This document shows, piece by piece, positions 8,198 through 14,977 of a DNA stretch of 29,017 bases. The notes below the pieces were generated by a model. That model was not told the origin of the DNA. It made no database searches and was given only the letters and a program-made list of their open reading frames with translations. The stretch covers positions 1 through 29,017 of the forward strand of contig JAIRYL010000158.1 of NCBI GenBank assembly GCA_031267775.1, given 5' to 3'. A program made the translations under genes and the position numbers. Position 1 is the first letter of the stretch. Each line of letters opens with the position of its first letter. This DNA comes from Tannerellaceae bacterium. Lineage in GTDB: Bacteria > Bacteroidota > Bacteroidia > Bacteroidales > Tannerellaceae.

Positions 8198-8258
8198 ATT
8201 TAATTAATTAAATTGATCCCGTCTACCGGGACAATATTTAACAATAATTCTCTCTTTC
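8198..8258 (-). promoter_or_regulatory. rpsN-rpsH gap with small hairpin
   Basis: TCCCG (8217-8221) and CGGGA (8227-8231) form a 5-bp GC-rich stem with a 5-base loop, about 20 bases before the rpsH start, followed in the transcript by an AT-rich run. It could be an S8 regulatory target, a weak attenuator or chance. No promoter box was seen. Confidence 0.3.
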
Positions 8259-8528
8259 TCACCAACTTGCTTTCTTTACGCCCGGAATCAGACCACTTGA
8301 CGCCATTTCGCGCAACTGAATACGGGATATACCAAACTGACGAACATAGCCTTTCGGACGTCCTGTGATTTTGCAACGATTATGCAAGCGTACCGGAGAA
8401 GCGTTCTTTGGCAAAGCCTGCAAAGCCTCATAATTACCTTCAGCTTTAAGTTTTGCTCTTTTCTCAGCATACTTAGCCACAAGTTTAGCTCTCTTCACCT
8501 CACGGGCTTTCATTGATTCTTTTGCCAT
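8259..8528 (-). CDS. rpsN: 30S ribosomal protein S14, zinc-free form
   Basis: S14 assembles into the 30S head. At 89 residues it is the long, zinc-independent type; the short type (~61 residues) carries a CxxC...CxxC zinc site. Here only one Cys is present, in LHNRCKITGRPKGYVRQFG. It ends MASSGLIPGVKKASW, as in the family. It lies 6 bases after rplE. Confidence 0.97.
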   Translation of the reverse strand: MAKESMKAREVKRAKLVAKYAEKRAKLKAEGNYEALQALPKNASPVRLHNRCKITGRPKGYVRQFGISRIQLREMASSGLIPGVKKASW

Positions 8529-8534
8529 ATATAC

Positions 8535-9092
8535 TTAATCTTTTTTAGTATTTTTAAAAGGCAACCCAAATTCTCTCAACAAGGCATACCCTTCTTCATC
8601 TGTTTTTGCAGAAGTTACAAAGGTAATATTCATTCCCAATATTTTAGTAATATTATCAATATTAATTTCCGGAAATATGATTTGTTCTTGAATACCGAGC
8701 GTATAATTACCTCTACCATCTAATTTACTCTCTATACCTTTAAAGTCACGAATACGAGGAAGGGCGATTCTTACCAGTCTTTCCAAAAATTCGTACATCT
8801 GCTCACGACGTAATGTCACCATTACGCCAATCGGCATTTTCTTACGTAATTTAAAGTTCGAGATATCTTTTTTAGATACTGTCGCTACAGCTTTCTGGCC
8901 GGTAATAGAGGTTAATTCACTGATAGCAACATCTATAATCTTCTTATCTGCAGTAGCTATACCTAGTCCTTGATTGATAACAATCTTCTTCAAAACAGGT
9001 ACTTGCATAACAGATTTATATCCAAATTCTTTTGTCAAAGCAGGAACAATTCTTTCCTGATAATCTTTTTTAAGAGCAGTTGTATTACCCAT
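8535..9092 (-). CDS. rplE: 50S ribosomal protein L5
   Basis: L5 binds 5S rRNA and forms an intersubunit bridge with S13. The ATG at 9092 gives 185 residues starting MGNTTALKKDYQER, matching relatives. An adjacent ATG at 9095 overlaps the rplX stop as ATGA. Family segments are VMQVPVLKKIVINQGLG, FKLRKKMPIGVMVTLRR, FKGIESKLDGRGNYTLGIQE and the C-terminal LREFGLPFKN. Confidence 0.97.
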   Translation of the reverse strand: MGNTTALKKDYQERIVPALTKEFGYKSVMQVPVLKKIVINQGLGIATADKKIIDVAISELTSITGQKAVATVSKKDISNFKLRKKMPIGVMVTLRREQMYEFLERLVRIALPRIRDFKGIESKLDGRGNYTLGIQEQIIFPEINIDNITKILGMNITFVTSAKTDEEGYALLREFGLPFKNTKKD

Positions 9093-9412
9093 CATTTCAA
9101 TTCCTCTCCCGATTTTTTAGAGTAACGCACTAAAACGCCTTTTGCATTTAACCTACGCCCGATACGTGTTGGTTTTCCTGATTTAGGATCCACAACATTC
9201 AGGTTAGATATATGAATGGGCGCTTCTTTTTTCTCAATCCCTCCTTGAGGGCTTTTTGCATTAGGCTTGGTATGCTTTGATACCATATTAACACCTTCGA
9301 CAATAGCGCGTCGTTCTTTTACAAGAACTTCCAGAATACGTCCTGTTTTACCTTTGTCTTCACCGGTATTAACAAAAACTATATCGCCTTTTTTGATATG
9401 TAATTTACTCAT
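9092..9412 (-). CDS. rplX: 50S ribosomal protein L24
   Basis: L24 is an early assembly initiator of the 50S subunit. It has 106 residues. The KOW motif spans about residues 6-33 (KKGDIVFVNTGEDKGKTGRI). EGVNMVSKHTKPN and GGIEKKEAPIHISNLNVVDP follow, as usual. Its stop overlaps the start of rplE. Confidence 0.97.
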   Translation of the reverse strand: MSKLHIKKGDIVFVNTGEDKGKTGRILEVLVKERRAIVEGVNMVSKHTKPNAKSPQGGIEKKEAPIHISNLNVVDPKSGKPTRIGRRLNAKGVLVRYSKKSGEELK

Positions 9413-9430
9413 TACCTTACGTTTTACAAA

Positions 9431-9796
9431 TTAAAGCACTTCAGGTGCAAGTGATACGATTTTCATATTTGTAGTACGAAGTTCTCTTGCTACCGGGCCA
9501 AAAATACGGCTTCCGCGAATATCTCCCGATGCATTCAACAACACACAAGCATTATCATCGAAACGGATATATGAACCATCCTGACGACGTATTTCTTTCT
9601 TCGTACGAACAATTATAGCTCTGGAAACAGCTCCTTTTTTTACGTCACTTGACGGGATTGTACTCTTGATTGCAACCACAATCACATCGCCCACAGTAGC
9701 ATAACGTTTTTTTGTACCGCCTAATACGCGAATACATAACGCTTCTTTTGCACCACTGTTATCAGCTACTACTAATCTTGATTCTTGTTGTATCAT
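9431..9796 (-). CDS. rplN: 50S ribosomal protein L14
   Basis: L14 contributes to intersubunit bridges and is the docking site of the silencing factor RsfS. It has 121 residues with the signature start MIQQESRLVVADNSGAKEA, then GGTKKRYATVGDVIVV and GSRIFGPVARELR. It begins one base after the rpsQ stop. Confidence 0.98.
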   Translation of the reverse strand: MIQQESRLVVADNSGAKEALCIRVLGGTKKRYATVGDVIVVAIKSTIPSSDVKKGAVSRAIIVRTKKEIRRQDGSYIRFDDNACVLLNASGDIRGSRIFGPVARELRTTNMKIVSLAPEVL

Positions 9797-9797
9797 T

Positions 9798-10055
9798 TTA
9801 CTTAGCCCTTTCTAATATTTGAACTAATCTCCATCTCTTCGTTTTACTCAAAGGACGAGTTTCCATAATTTTAACAGTATCGCCAATATTACATTCGTTC
9901 TTTTCGTCATGAGCGTGGAATTTCTTCGTCTTATTAACGAACTTACCGTATATGGGATGCTTTTCTTTCCATTTAACAGCAACAGTAATGGTCTTATCCA
10001 TTTTATTACTGTATACTACGCCCGTTCTTTCTTTTCTTAAATTTCTCGTTTCCAT
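9798..10055 (-). CDS. rpsQ: 30S ribosomal protein S17
   Basis: S17 is a primary 16S rRNA binding protein with an OB fold. The ATG at 10055 gives 85 residues starting METRNLRKERTGVVYSNKMD. HPIYGKFVNKTKKFHAHDE and GDTVKIMETRPLSKTKRW are the family core. An in-frame ATG at 10064 would add three residues. Confidence 0.97.
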   Translation of the reverse strand: METRNLRKERTGVVYSNKMDKTITVAVKWKEKHPIYGKFVNKTKKFHAHDEKNECNIGDTVKIMETRPLSKTKRWRLVQILERAK

Positions 10056-10067
10056 CAGGCCCATCGA

Positions 10068-10265
10068 TTATTTATTGTTTAGTTCTCTCTGGCGCAATTC
10101 TGTTTTCATGCGCGCAATCGTTCTGCGTAATTGTTTAAGTTGCGCAGGATTATCCATCGGTGAAACACTATGATTGATCTTCTTTTGATTTAGCGAAGCT
10201 ATTTCCGCTTCGATTCTTTCGGTCAATTCTTTTGTGCTTAATTCTCTAACTTCTGCAATCTTCAT
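10068..10265 (-). CDS. rpmC: 50S ribosomal protein L29
   Basis: L29 is a two-helix protein at the peptide exit site, near where trigger factor and SRP bind. The ATG at 10265 gives 65 residues starting MKIAEVRELSTKELTERI; an ATG at 10271, next to the rplP stop, adds two. The C-terminal QLKQLRRTIARMKTELRQRE-type helix is visible (LKQLRRTIARMKTELRQREL). It lies between rplP and rpsQ. Confidence 0.96.
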   Translation of the reverse strand: MKIAEVRELSTKELTERIEAEIASLNQKKINHSVSPMDNPAQLKQLRRTIARMKTELRQRELNNK

Positions 10266-10271
10266 ACCCAA

Positions 10272-10706
10272 TTATGCATTTTCGTTTTGATAATCATAAT
10301 CACGTCTAACAACGAACTTCGTAGTAACAGGAAGTTTTTGTGCAGCTAAACGTAATGCTTCTTTAGCAATATCGAACGGAACCCCTTCGATTTCGAAAAT
10401 AAGACGACCCGGAGTGACCGGAGCCACAAATCCTTCGGGCGAACCTTTCCCTTTACCCATACGTACTTCAGCAGGCTTTTTAGTAATGGGTTTATCGGGG
10501 AAAATCCGTACCCAAACCTGCCCTTGACGTTGCATATAACGAGTTACAGCGATACGGGCAGCTTCAATCTGGCGACCTGTAATCCATTTATACTGTAACG
10601 ATTTTATTCCAAAAGAACCAAAAGCCAACTGATTTCCGCGTTGGGCTTCACCCTTCATACGGCCTTTTTGTTGTCTTCTGAACTTTGTTTTTTTCGGTTG
10701 TAACAT
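10272..10706 (-). CDS. rplP: 50S ribosomal protein L16
   Basis: L16 helps position A- and P-site tRNA near the peptidyl transferase centre. It has 144 residues, starts MLQPKKTKFRRQQKGRMKG and contains WITGRQIEAARIAVTRYMQR and KPAEVRMGKGKGSPEGFVAP. The Arg in VRMGKG matches the site hydroxylated in E. coli L16; whether that happens here is unknown. Confidence 0.98.
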   Translation of the reverse strand: MLQPKKTKFRRQQKGRMKGEAQRGNQLAFGSFGIKSLQYKWITGRQIEAARIAVTRYMQRQGQVWVRIFPDKPITKKPAEVRMGKGKGSPEGFVAPVTPGRLIFEIEGVPFDIAKEALRLAAQKLPVTTKFVVRRDYDYQNENA

Positions 10707-10725
10707 CTTTTCTAAATTCTAATGT

Positions 10726-11475
10726 TTAACGACTAGCTCTCTTCTTTTTGAAGTTTCTATCTCCTCTGTCTCTGTTTCCGGCATTATCATTTCTACGGCC
10801 GCTACCTCCCGGTTCTTTTGTTGTAGCAAAAGCAGGAGCCAAATCTTTCTTGCCATAAATCTCGCCGCGACAAATCCATACCTTAATACCTAACAGACCG
10901 ACTTTGGTCAATGCTTCAGCAAGCGCATAATCAATATCAGCTCTAAAAGTATGTAAAGGAGTTCTACCTTCCTTATACATCTCCGAACGAGCCATTTCAG
11001 CGCCATTCAAACGCCCAGACACTTGCACTTTAATACCTTCGGCGCCCACTCTCATGGTAGAAGCTATCGCCATTTTAATTGCACGACGATAAGCAATCTT
11101 CCCTTCTAATTGACGAGCGATATTATTTGCAACAATTACAGCGTCTAACTCAGGCCTTTTTATTTCAAAAATATTAATTTGTACTTCTTTATCCGTAATT
11201 TTTTTCAACTCTTCTTTTAACTTATCAACTTCCTGGCCGCCTTTACCAATAATTATACCCGGACGTGATGTACAAACTGTAATTGTAATCAATTTTAACG
11301 TACGTTCTATAACAATACGCGATACGCTAGCTTTAGCAAGGCGGGCATTTAGATATTTACGAATCTTACTGTCTTCGAGTAAAGTGTCTCCATAATTCTT
11401 ACCGCCATACCAATTAGAATCCCAACCGCGGATAATTCCTAAACGATTACTAATCGGATTTACTTTTTGTCCCAT
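10726..11475 (-). CDS. rpsC: 30S ribosomal protein S3
   Basis: S3 lines the mRNA entry tunnel and has helicase-assisting basic residues. It has 249 residues. The start MGQKVNPISNRLGIIRGWDS is typical, and the KH domain carries the GxxG loop in PGIIIGKGGQEVDKLK (about 73-88). The C-terminal domain includes ISGRLNGAEMAR-type VSGRLNGAEMARSEMYKEGR. A Gly/Asn/Arg/Asp-rich tail ends FKKKRASR and lies beyond the conserved fold. Confidence 0.98.
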   Translation of the reverse strand: MGQKVNPISNRLGIIRGWDSNWYGGKNYGDTLLEDSKIRKYLNARLAKASVSRIVIERTLKLITITVCTSRPGIIIGKGGQEVDKLKEELKKITDKEVQINIFEIKRPELDAVIVANNIARQLEGKIAYRRAIKMAIASTMRVGAEGIKVQVSGRLNGAEMARSEMYKEGRTPLHTFRADIDYALAEALTKVGLLGIKVWICRGEIYGKKDLAPAFATTKEPGGSGRRNDNAGNRDRGDRNFKKKRASR

Positions 11476-11481
11476 CTACAA

Positions 11482-11892
11482 TTAATTTTGACTATCGTTT
11501 ATACTTAGTGTATCAACAAACAGAGTTACATGATTCGAACGTTTACGAATTCTGTGTCCTCTTCCTTGTGGAGCCGGACGCATTCTTTTCAATGTTGTAG
11601 CATTATCTACAGCTATTAAAGATACGAACAACTCACCTGTTTCCGCTTTACGTTCATTCTTCTGTTCCCAGTTAGCAATGGCTGAACGAAGCAGTTTTTC
11701 TACTCTTGCTGCAGCTTCTTTATTTGAAAACTTCAAAACGCCCAATGCTCTGAAAACTTCCATACCGCGAATCATATCTACAACGAGACGCATCTTACGC
11801 GGAGAAGTCGGCACATTCCGCAGTTTTGCGAAATACATGGTTTTTTGTGCTTCTTTTCTTGCTTCAGCTGATATTCTTTTTCTAGCACCCAT
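11482..11892 (-). CDS. rplV: 50S ribosomal protein L22
   Basis: L22 spans the peptide exit tunnel; its beta-hairpin forms the tunnel constriction and is a site of macrolide-resistance changes. It has 136 residues. AKLRNVPTSPRKMRLVVDMI opens the domain, and the hairpin lies around KRMRPAPQGRGHRIRKRSNH (about 105-124) with no insertion or deletion apparent. It starts 6 bases before the rpsC reading frame ends its leader. Confidence 0.97.
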   Translation of the reverse strand: MGARKRISAEARKEAQKTMYFAKLRNVPTSPRKMRLVVDMIRGMEVFRALGVLKFSNKEAAARVEKLLRSAIANWEQKNERKAETGELFVSLIAVDNATTLKRMRPAPQGRGHRIRKRSNHVTLFVDTLSINDSQN

Positions 11893-11904
11893 TTTATTTG
11901 ATCA

Positions 11905-12174
11905 TTATTTTTTCTTATTACCAGCGTGACCACGGAAAGTACGCGTCGGAGAAAATTCTCCTAACTTATGACCAACCATGTTCTCGGTTACAAAAACAGG
12001 AATAAATTTATTTCCATTATGAACTGCAATCGTATGCCCTACGAAATCAGGCGAAATCATTGAAGCTCTTGCCCATGTCTTAATGACAGCTTTTTTCCCT
12101 GACTCATTCATCGCCAAGACTTTCTTTTCAAGCTTCACGTTAATATACGGGCCTTTTTTTAGTGAACGACTCAT
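11905..12174 (-). CDS. rpsS: 30S ribosomal protein S19
   Basis: S19 pairs with S13 in the 30S head. It has 89 residues: the start MSRSLKKGPYINVKLEKKV, then WARASMISPDFVGHTIAVHN and the C-terminal GHKLGEFSPTRTFRGHAGNK are typical. It follows rplB after 20 bases and precedes rplV after 12. Confidence 0.98.
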   Translation of the reverse strand: MSRSLKKGPYINVKLEKKVLAMNESGKKAVIKTWARASMISPDFVGHTIAVHNGNKFIPVFVTENMVGHKLGEFSPTRTFRGHAGNKKK

Positions 12175-12194
12175 AGTTTACTTAATTAATCAGA

Positions 12195-13019
12195 TTACTT
12201 TTTCCTTCTTTCAATAATATACTTTGAAGAATGTTTCTTCGGCGCTCTTGTTTTTAAGCCCTTAGCATATAAGCCCTTACGTGACCTTGGATGACCTCCT
12301 GAAGCACGTCCTTCACCACCGCCCATTGGGTGGTCAACCGGATTCATAACAACCCCACGATTGCGCGGACGGCGTCCCAACCATCTGGTACGACCGGCTT
12401 TACCTGATTTTTCAAGACCATGGTCTGAATTCCCTACACTACCAACTGTTGCCTTACATGCAGCCAAAATCTTTCTTGTTTCGCCGGAAGGCATTCTGAT
12501 AATTACATAATCGCCTTCTCTTGACGTTAACTGAGCAAAACCTCCGGCCGAACGTACAAATTTTGCGCCTTGCCCCGGACGAAGTTCAATATTATGAATA
12601 ATAGTACCAACAGGAATATTTGCCATCGGCAATGTATTTCCTACCTCAGGCGCTACATTTTTACCTGAAATCACTGTCTGACCAACTTCCAGTCCATTCG
12701 GAGCTATGATATAACTCTTTGCTCCATCTGCATAATACAACAATGCAATACGAGAAGTACGATTTGGATCATACTCGATTGACTTTACTGTTGCCGGAAC
12801 GCCATCTTTATTTCTCTTGAAATCGATAATTCTATACTTTTTCTTATGACCGCCGCCAATATAGCGCATAGTCATCTTACCAGTATTGTTACGACCACCT
12901 GTACGATTCTTACCTATTACAAGAGACTTCTCTGGTGTACTTGCCGTGATTTTATCAAATGCACCAATAATTTTGTGTCTCTGCCCCGGTGTTGTGGGCT
13001 TTAATTTACGTATTCCCAT
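12195..13019 (-). CDS. rplB: 50S ribosomal protein L2
   Basis: L2 is needed for subunit joining and for the peptidyl transferase centre. It has 274 residues. The N-terminal OB fold and C-terminal SH3-like domain are present. The loop NPVDHPMGGGEGRASGG (about 223-239) carries the Asp-His pair that is functionally important in E. coli L2; the second His of the usual HPHGG is Met here. It ends in a basic tail, SSKYIIERRKK. Confidence 0.98.
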   Translation of the reverse strand: MGIRKLKPTTPGQRHKIIGAFDKITASTPEKSLVIGKNRTGGRNNTGKMTMRYIGGGHKKKYRIIDFKRNKDGVPATVKSIEYDPNRTSRIALLYYADGAKSYIIAPNGLEVGQTVISGKNVAPEVGNTLPMANIPVGTIIHNIELRPGQGAKFVRSAGGFAQLTSREGDYVIIRMPSGETRKILAACKATVGSVGNSDHGLEKSGKAGRTRWLGRRPRNRGVVMNPVDHPMGGGEGRASGGHPRSRKGLYAKGLKTRAPKKHSSKYIIERRKK

Positions 13020-13027
13020 TTCTTTTT

Positions 13028-13321
13028 TTAGATATTACTAAAGAAATCAATTATATCTCCATCTTTCAATGTAACGATTGCTTTCTTAAAAGAAGTTTGC
13101 TTACCGTTGATGACGCCCGATTTGGTATAGCGCATTTTACGTTTACCCGAATAATTCATGGTATTTACATCTATAACAGTAACACCGTACATTTCTTCAA
13201 CCGCTTTTCTAATTTCTAACTTGTTGGCGTCAGGAGAAACCCGGAAACCATAGCGATTTGGCATCTTTTCTGTTATCGCTGTTTGCTTCTCTGTTATGAT
13301 AGGTTTTATAATAATTCCCAT
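13028..13321 (-). CDS. rplW: 50S ribosomal protein L23
   Basis: L23 sits at the tunnel exit and docks trigger factor and SRP. It has 97 residues, starting MGIIIKPIITEKQTAITEK, with NRYGFRVSPDANKLEIRKAV and an extended loop containing NYSGKRKMRYTKSGVINGK. An AAGGAG site (13329-13334) lies 7 bases before the ATG. It lies between rplD and rplB. Confidence 0.97.
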   Translation of the reverse strand: MGIIIKPIITEKQTAITEKMPNRYGFRVSPDANKLEIRKAVEEMYGVTVIDVNTMNYSGKRKMRYTKSGVINGKQTSFKKAIVTLKDGDIIDFFSNI

Positions 13322-13332
13322 TTTTTTACTCC

Positions 13333-13962
13333 TTATGCATTAAAAAGTTTTTCTATAACTGCTACCGAACTCTCTGTAAGCACCAAATTAGCAGCATCCA
13401 ATACTCTATATGTATTTAGCTCAGAAGCGGCAATTACACTCGCCTTCTTTATGTTACGCGCAGACATATAGATCGTTTTATTATTTTCAGGTAAAACCAG
13501 CAACAATTTCTTATCTGCAATATTCAAACTTTTAGTCATGGATACGAAATCTTTTGTTTTCGGAACCTCCATCGTAATGTCTTCAACTATCACAATTGCA
13601 TTGCCTATAATTTTATACGCCAAAGCCGACTTACGCGCTAAACTTTTTACCTTTTTATTTAATTTGAAGCTATAGTCTTTTGGTCTTGGACCAAAAACAC
13701 GGGCGCCACCCACCAAAACCGGTGAATTAATATCGCCGCGACGAGCGCCACCGCCACCTTTCTGACGAATCAATTTACGTGTGCTGCCAGACATTTCACT
13801 TCTTTCTTTCGCCTTATGCGTTCCCTGTCGTTGATTAGCCATATACTGTTTTACATCCAGATAAATAGCATGATCGTTAGGCTCAATGCCGAAAATCGCA
13901 TCATTTAAAGTTACCTTTCTTCCGGTATCTTCACCTTTAATATTTAATACGCTCAGTTCCAT
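13333..13962 (-). CDS. rplD: 50S ribosomal protein L4
   Basis: L4 reaches into the exit tunnel and is the S10-operon regulator in E. coli. It has 209 residues. The tunnel loop RQKGGGGARRGDINSPVLVG (about 67-86) differs from the E. coli loop in the Thr-Gly-Arg segment but keeps the Gln-Lys-Gly. This glycine-rich version is the one I associate with Bacteroidetes. Its ATG overlaps the rplC stop by one base (TAATG). Confidence 0.97.
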   Translation of the reverse strand: MELSVLNIKGEDTGRKVTLNDAIFGIEPNDHAIYLDVKQYMANQRQGTHKAKERSEMSGSTRKLIRQKGGGGARRGDINSPVLVGGARVFGPRPKDYSFKLNKKVKSLARKSALAYKIIGNAIVIVEDITMEVPKTKDFVSMTKSLNIADKKLLLVLPENNKTIYMSARNIKKASVIAASELNTYRVLDAANLVLTESSVAVIEKLFNA

Positions 13963-14579
13963 TACTTTTCAATTAATACGATTGAACCTTTTGCACCTGG
14001 AACAGATCCTTTAACTAATAAAAGATTATGTTCCGGCATCACCTTAATCACTTCCAAGTTCTGGATAGTAACCCGTTCATTACCCATTTGCCCAGCCATA
14101 CGTGTTCCTTTAAACACTTTTGCAGGATATGAACAAGCGCCTATAGAACCCGGAGCGCGTAAACGATTATGCTGTCCGTGTGTAGTCTGGCCTACACCGC
14201 CAAAACCATGACGTTTTACAACACCCTGGAATCCTTTACCTTTAGACGTACCTACTACATCTACGAATACGGCGCCATTTAGATAATCTACGGTGATTAC
14301 ATCACCCAGACTATACGCATTTTCAAAATTCTTGAACTCGGCCAAGTGTCTCTTGGGGGTTACACCCGCTTTTTTAAAATGTCCTATTTCAGGCTTAGTC
14401 GTATGTTTCTCTTTTTTGTCTTCGAAACCTAACTGTATAGCCTCATAGCCATCTTTCTCAAGCGTTTTAACTTGTGTAACGACGCAAGGACCCACTTCGA
14501 TAACAGTGCATGGAAGATTCTTTCCCTCGGCGCTGAAAACGGATGTCATTCCGATTTTTTTTCCTAATAATCCTGGCAT
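13962..14579 (-). CDS. rplC: 50S ribosomal protein L3
   Basis: L3 is an assembly initiator whose extension approaches the peptidyl transferase centre. It has 205 residues, starting MPGLLGKKIGMTSVFSAEG, with VDVVGTSKGKGFQGVVKRHG and HRAPGSIG-type RLRAPGSIGACSYPAKVFKG. The Gln in MAGQMGN matches the Gln methylated by PrmB in E. coli. Its stop overlaps the rplD start. Confidence 0.98.
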   Translation of the reverse strand: MPGLLGKKIGMTSVFSAEGKNLPCTVIEVGPCVVTQVKTLEKDGYEAIQLGFEDKKEKHTTKPEIGHFKKAGVTPKRHLAEFKNFENAYSLGDVITVDYLNGAVFVDVVGTSKGKGFQGVVKRHGFGGVGQTTHGQHNRLRAPGSIGACSYPAKVFKGTRMAGQMGNERVTIQNLEVIKVMPEHNLLLVKGSVPGAKGSIVLIEK

Positions 14580-14598
14580 TTCGCTAAATTTTTAATTA

Positions 14599-14904
14599 TC
14601 ACACTTTAATCTCAACCTCAACGCCGCTGGGTAATTCCAGCTTCATCAACGCGTCAACCGTTTTAGCAGTTGAGCTGTAAATATCAATCAATCTCTTGTA
14701 AGAAGAGAGTTCGAACTGCTCGCGCGACTTCTTATTCACGAACGTAGAGCGGTTCACAGTAAAAATACGTTTGTGTGTAGGGAGAGGAATCGGCCCACTT
14801 ACAACCGCACCTGTTGCTTTTACTGTTTTTACGATTTTTTCCGCTGATTTATCAACCAACGAATAATCGTAAGATTTCAATTTAATTCTAATTTTTTGGC
14901 TCAT
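14599..14904 (-). CDS. rpsJ: 30S ribosomal protein S10
   Basis: S10 belongs to the 30S head and also pairs with NusB in antitermination. It has 101 residues: MSQKIRIKLKSYDYSLVDKS, the loop GPIPLPTHKRIFTVNRSTFV and the C-terminal LELPSGVEVEIKV. It is the first gene of the S10 set and follows fusA after 73 bp, a gap that contains a terminator-like hairpin. Confidence 0.98.
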   Translation of the reverse strand: MSQKIRIKLKSYDYSLVDKSAEKIVKTVKATGAVVSGPIPLPTHKRIFTVNRSTFVNKKSREQFELSSYKRLIDIYSSTAKTVDALMKLELPSGVEVEIKV

Positions 14905-14943
14905 TCAATAATTGTAACTATTAATTATTACTTGTTATAATAA

Positions 14944-14971
14944 TCGGGGAAAGAGCCATTTCCTCCCCCGA
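14944..14971 (-). terminator. Hairpin between fusA and rpsJ
   Basis: TCGGGG (14944-14949) and CCCCGA (14966-14971) can pair, extended inside by A-T pairs with small bulges. The hairpin begins 7 bases after the fusA stop. The transcript that follows is TTATTATAA, not a pure U-run, so it may be an attenuator, an RNA-processing site or a weak terminator that separates str and S10 expression. Confidence 0.45.
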
Positions 14972-14977
14972 AATTTA

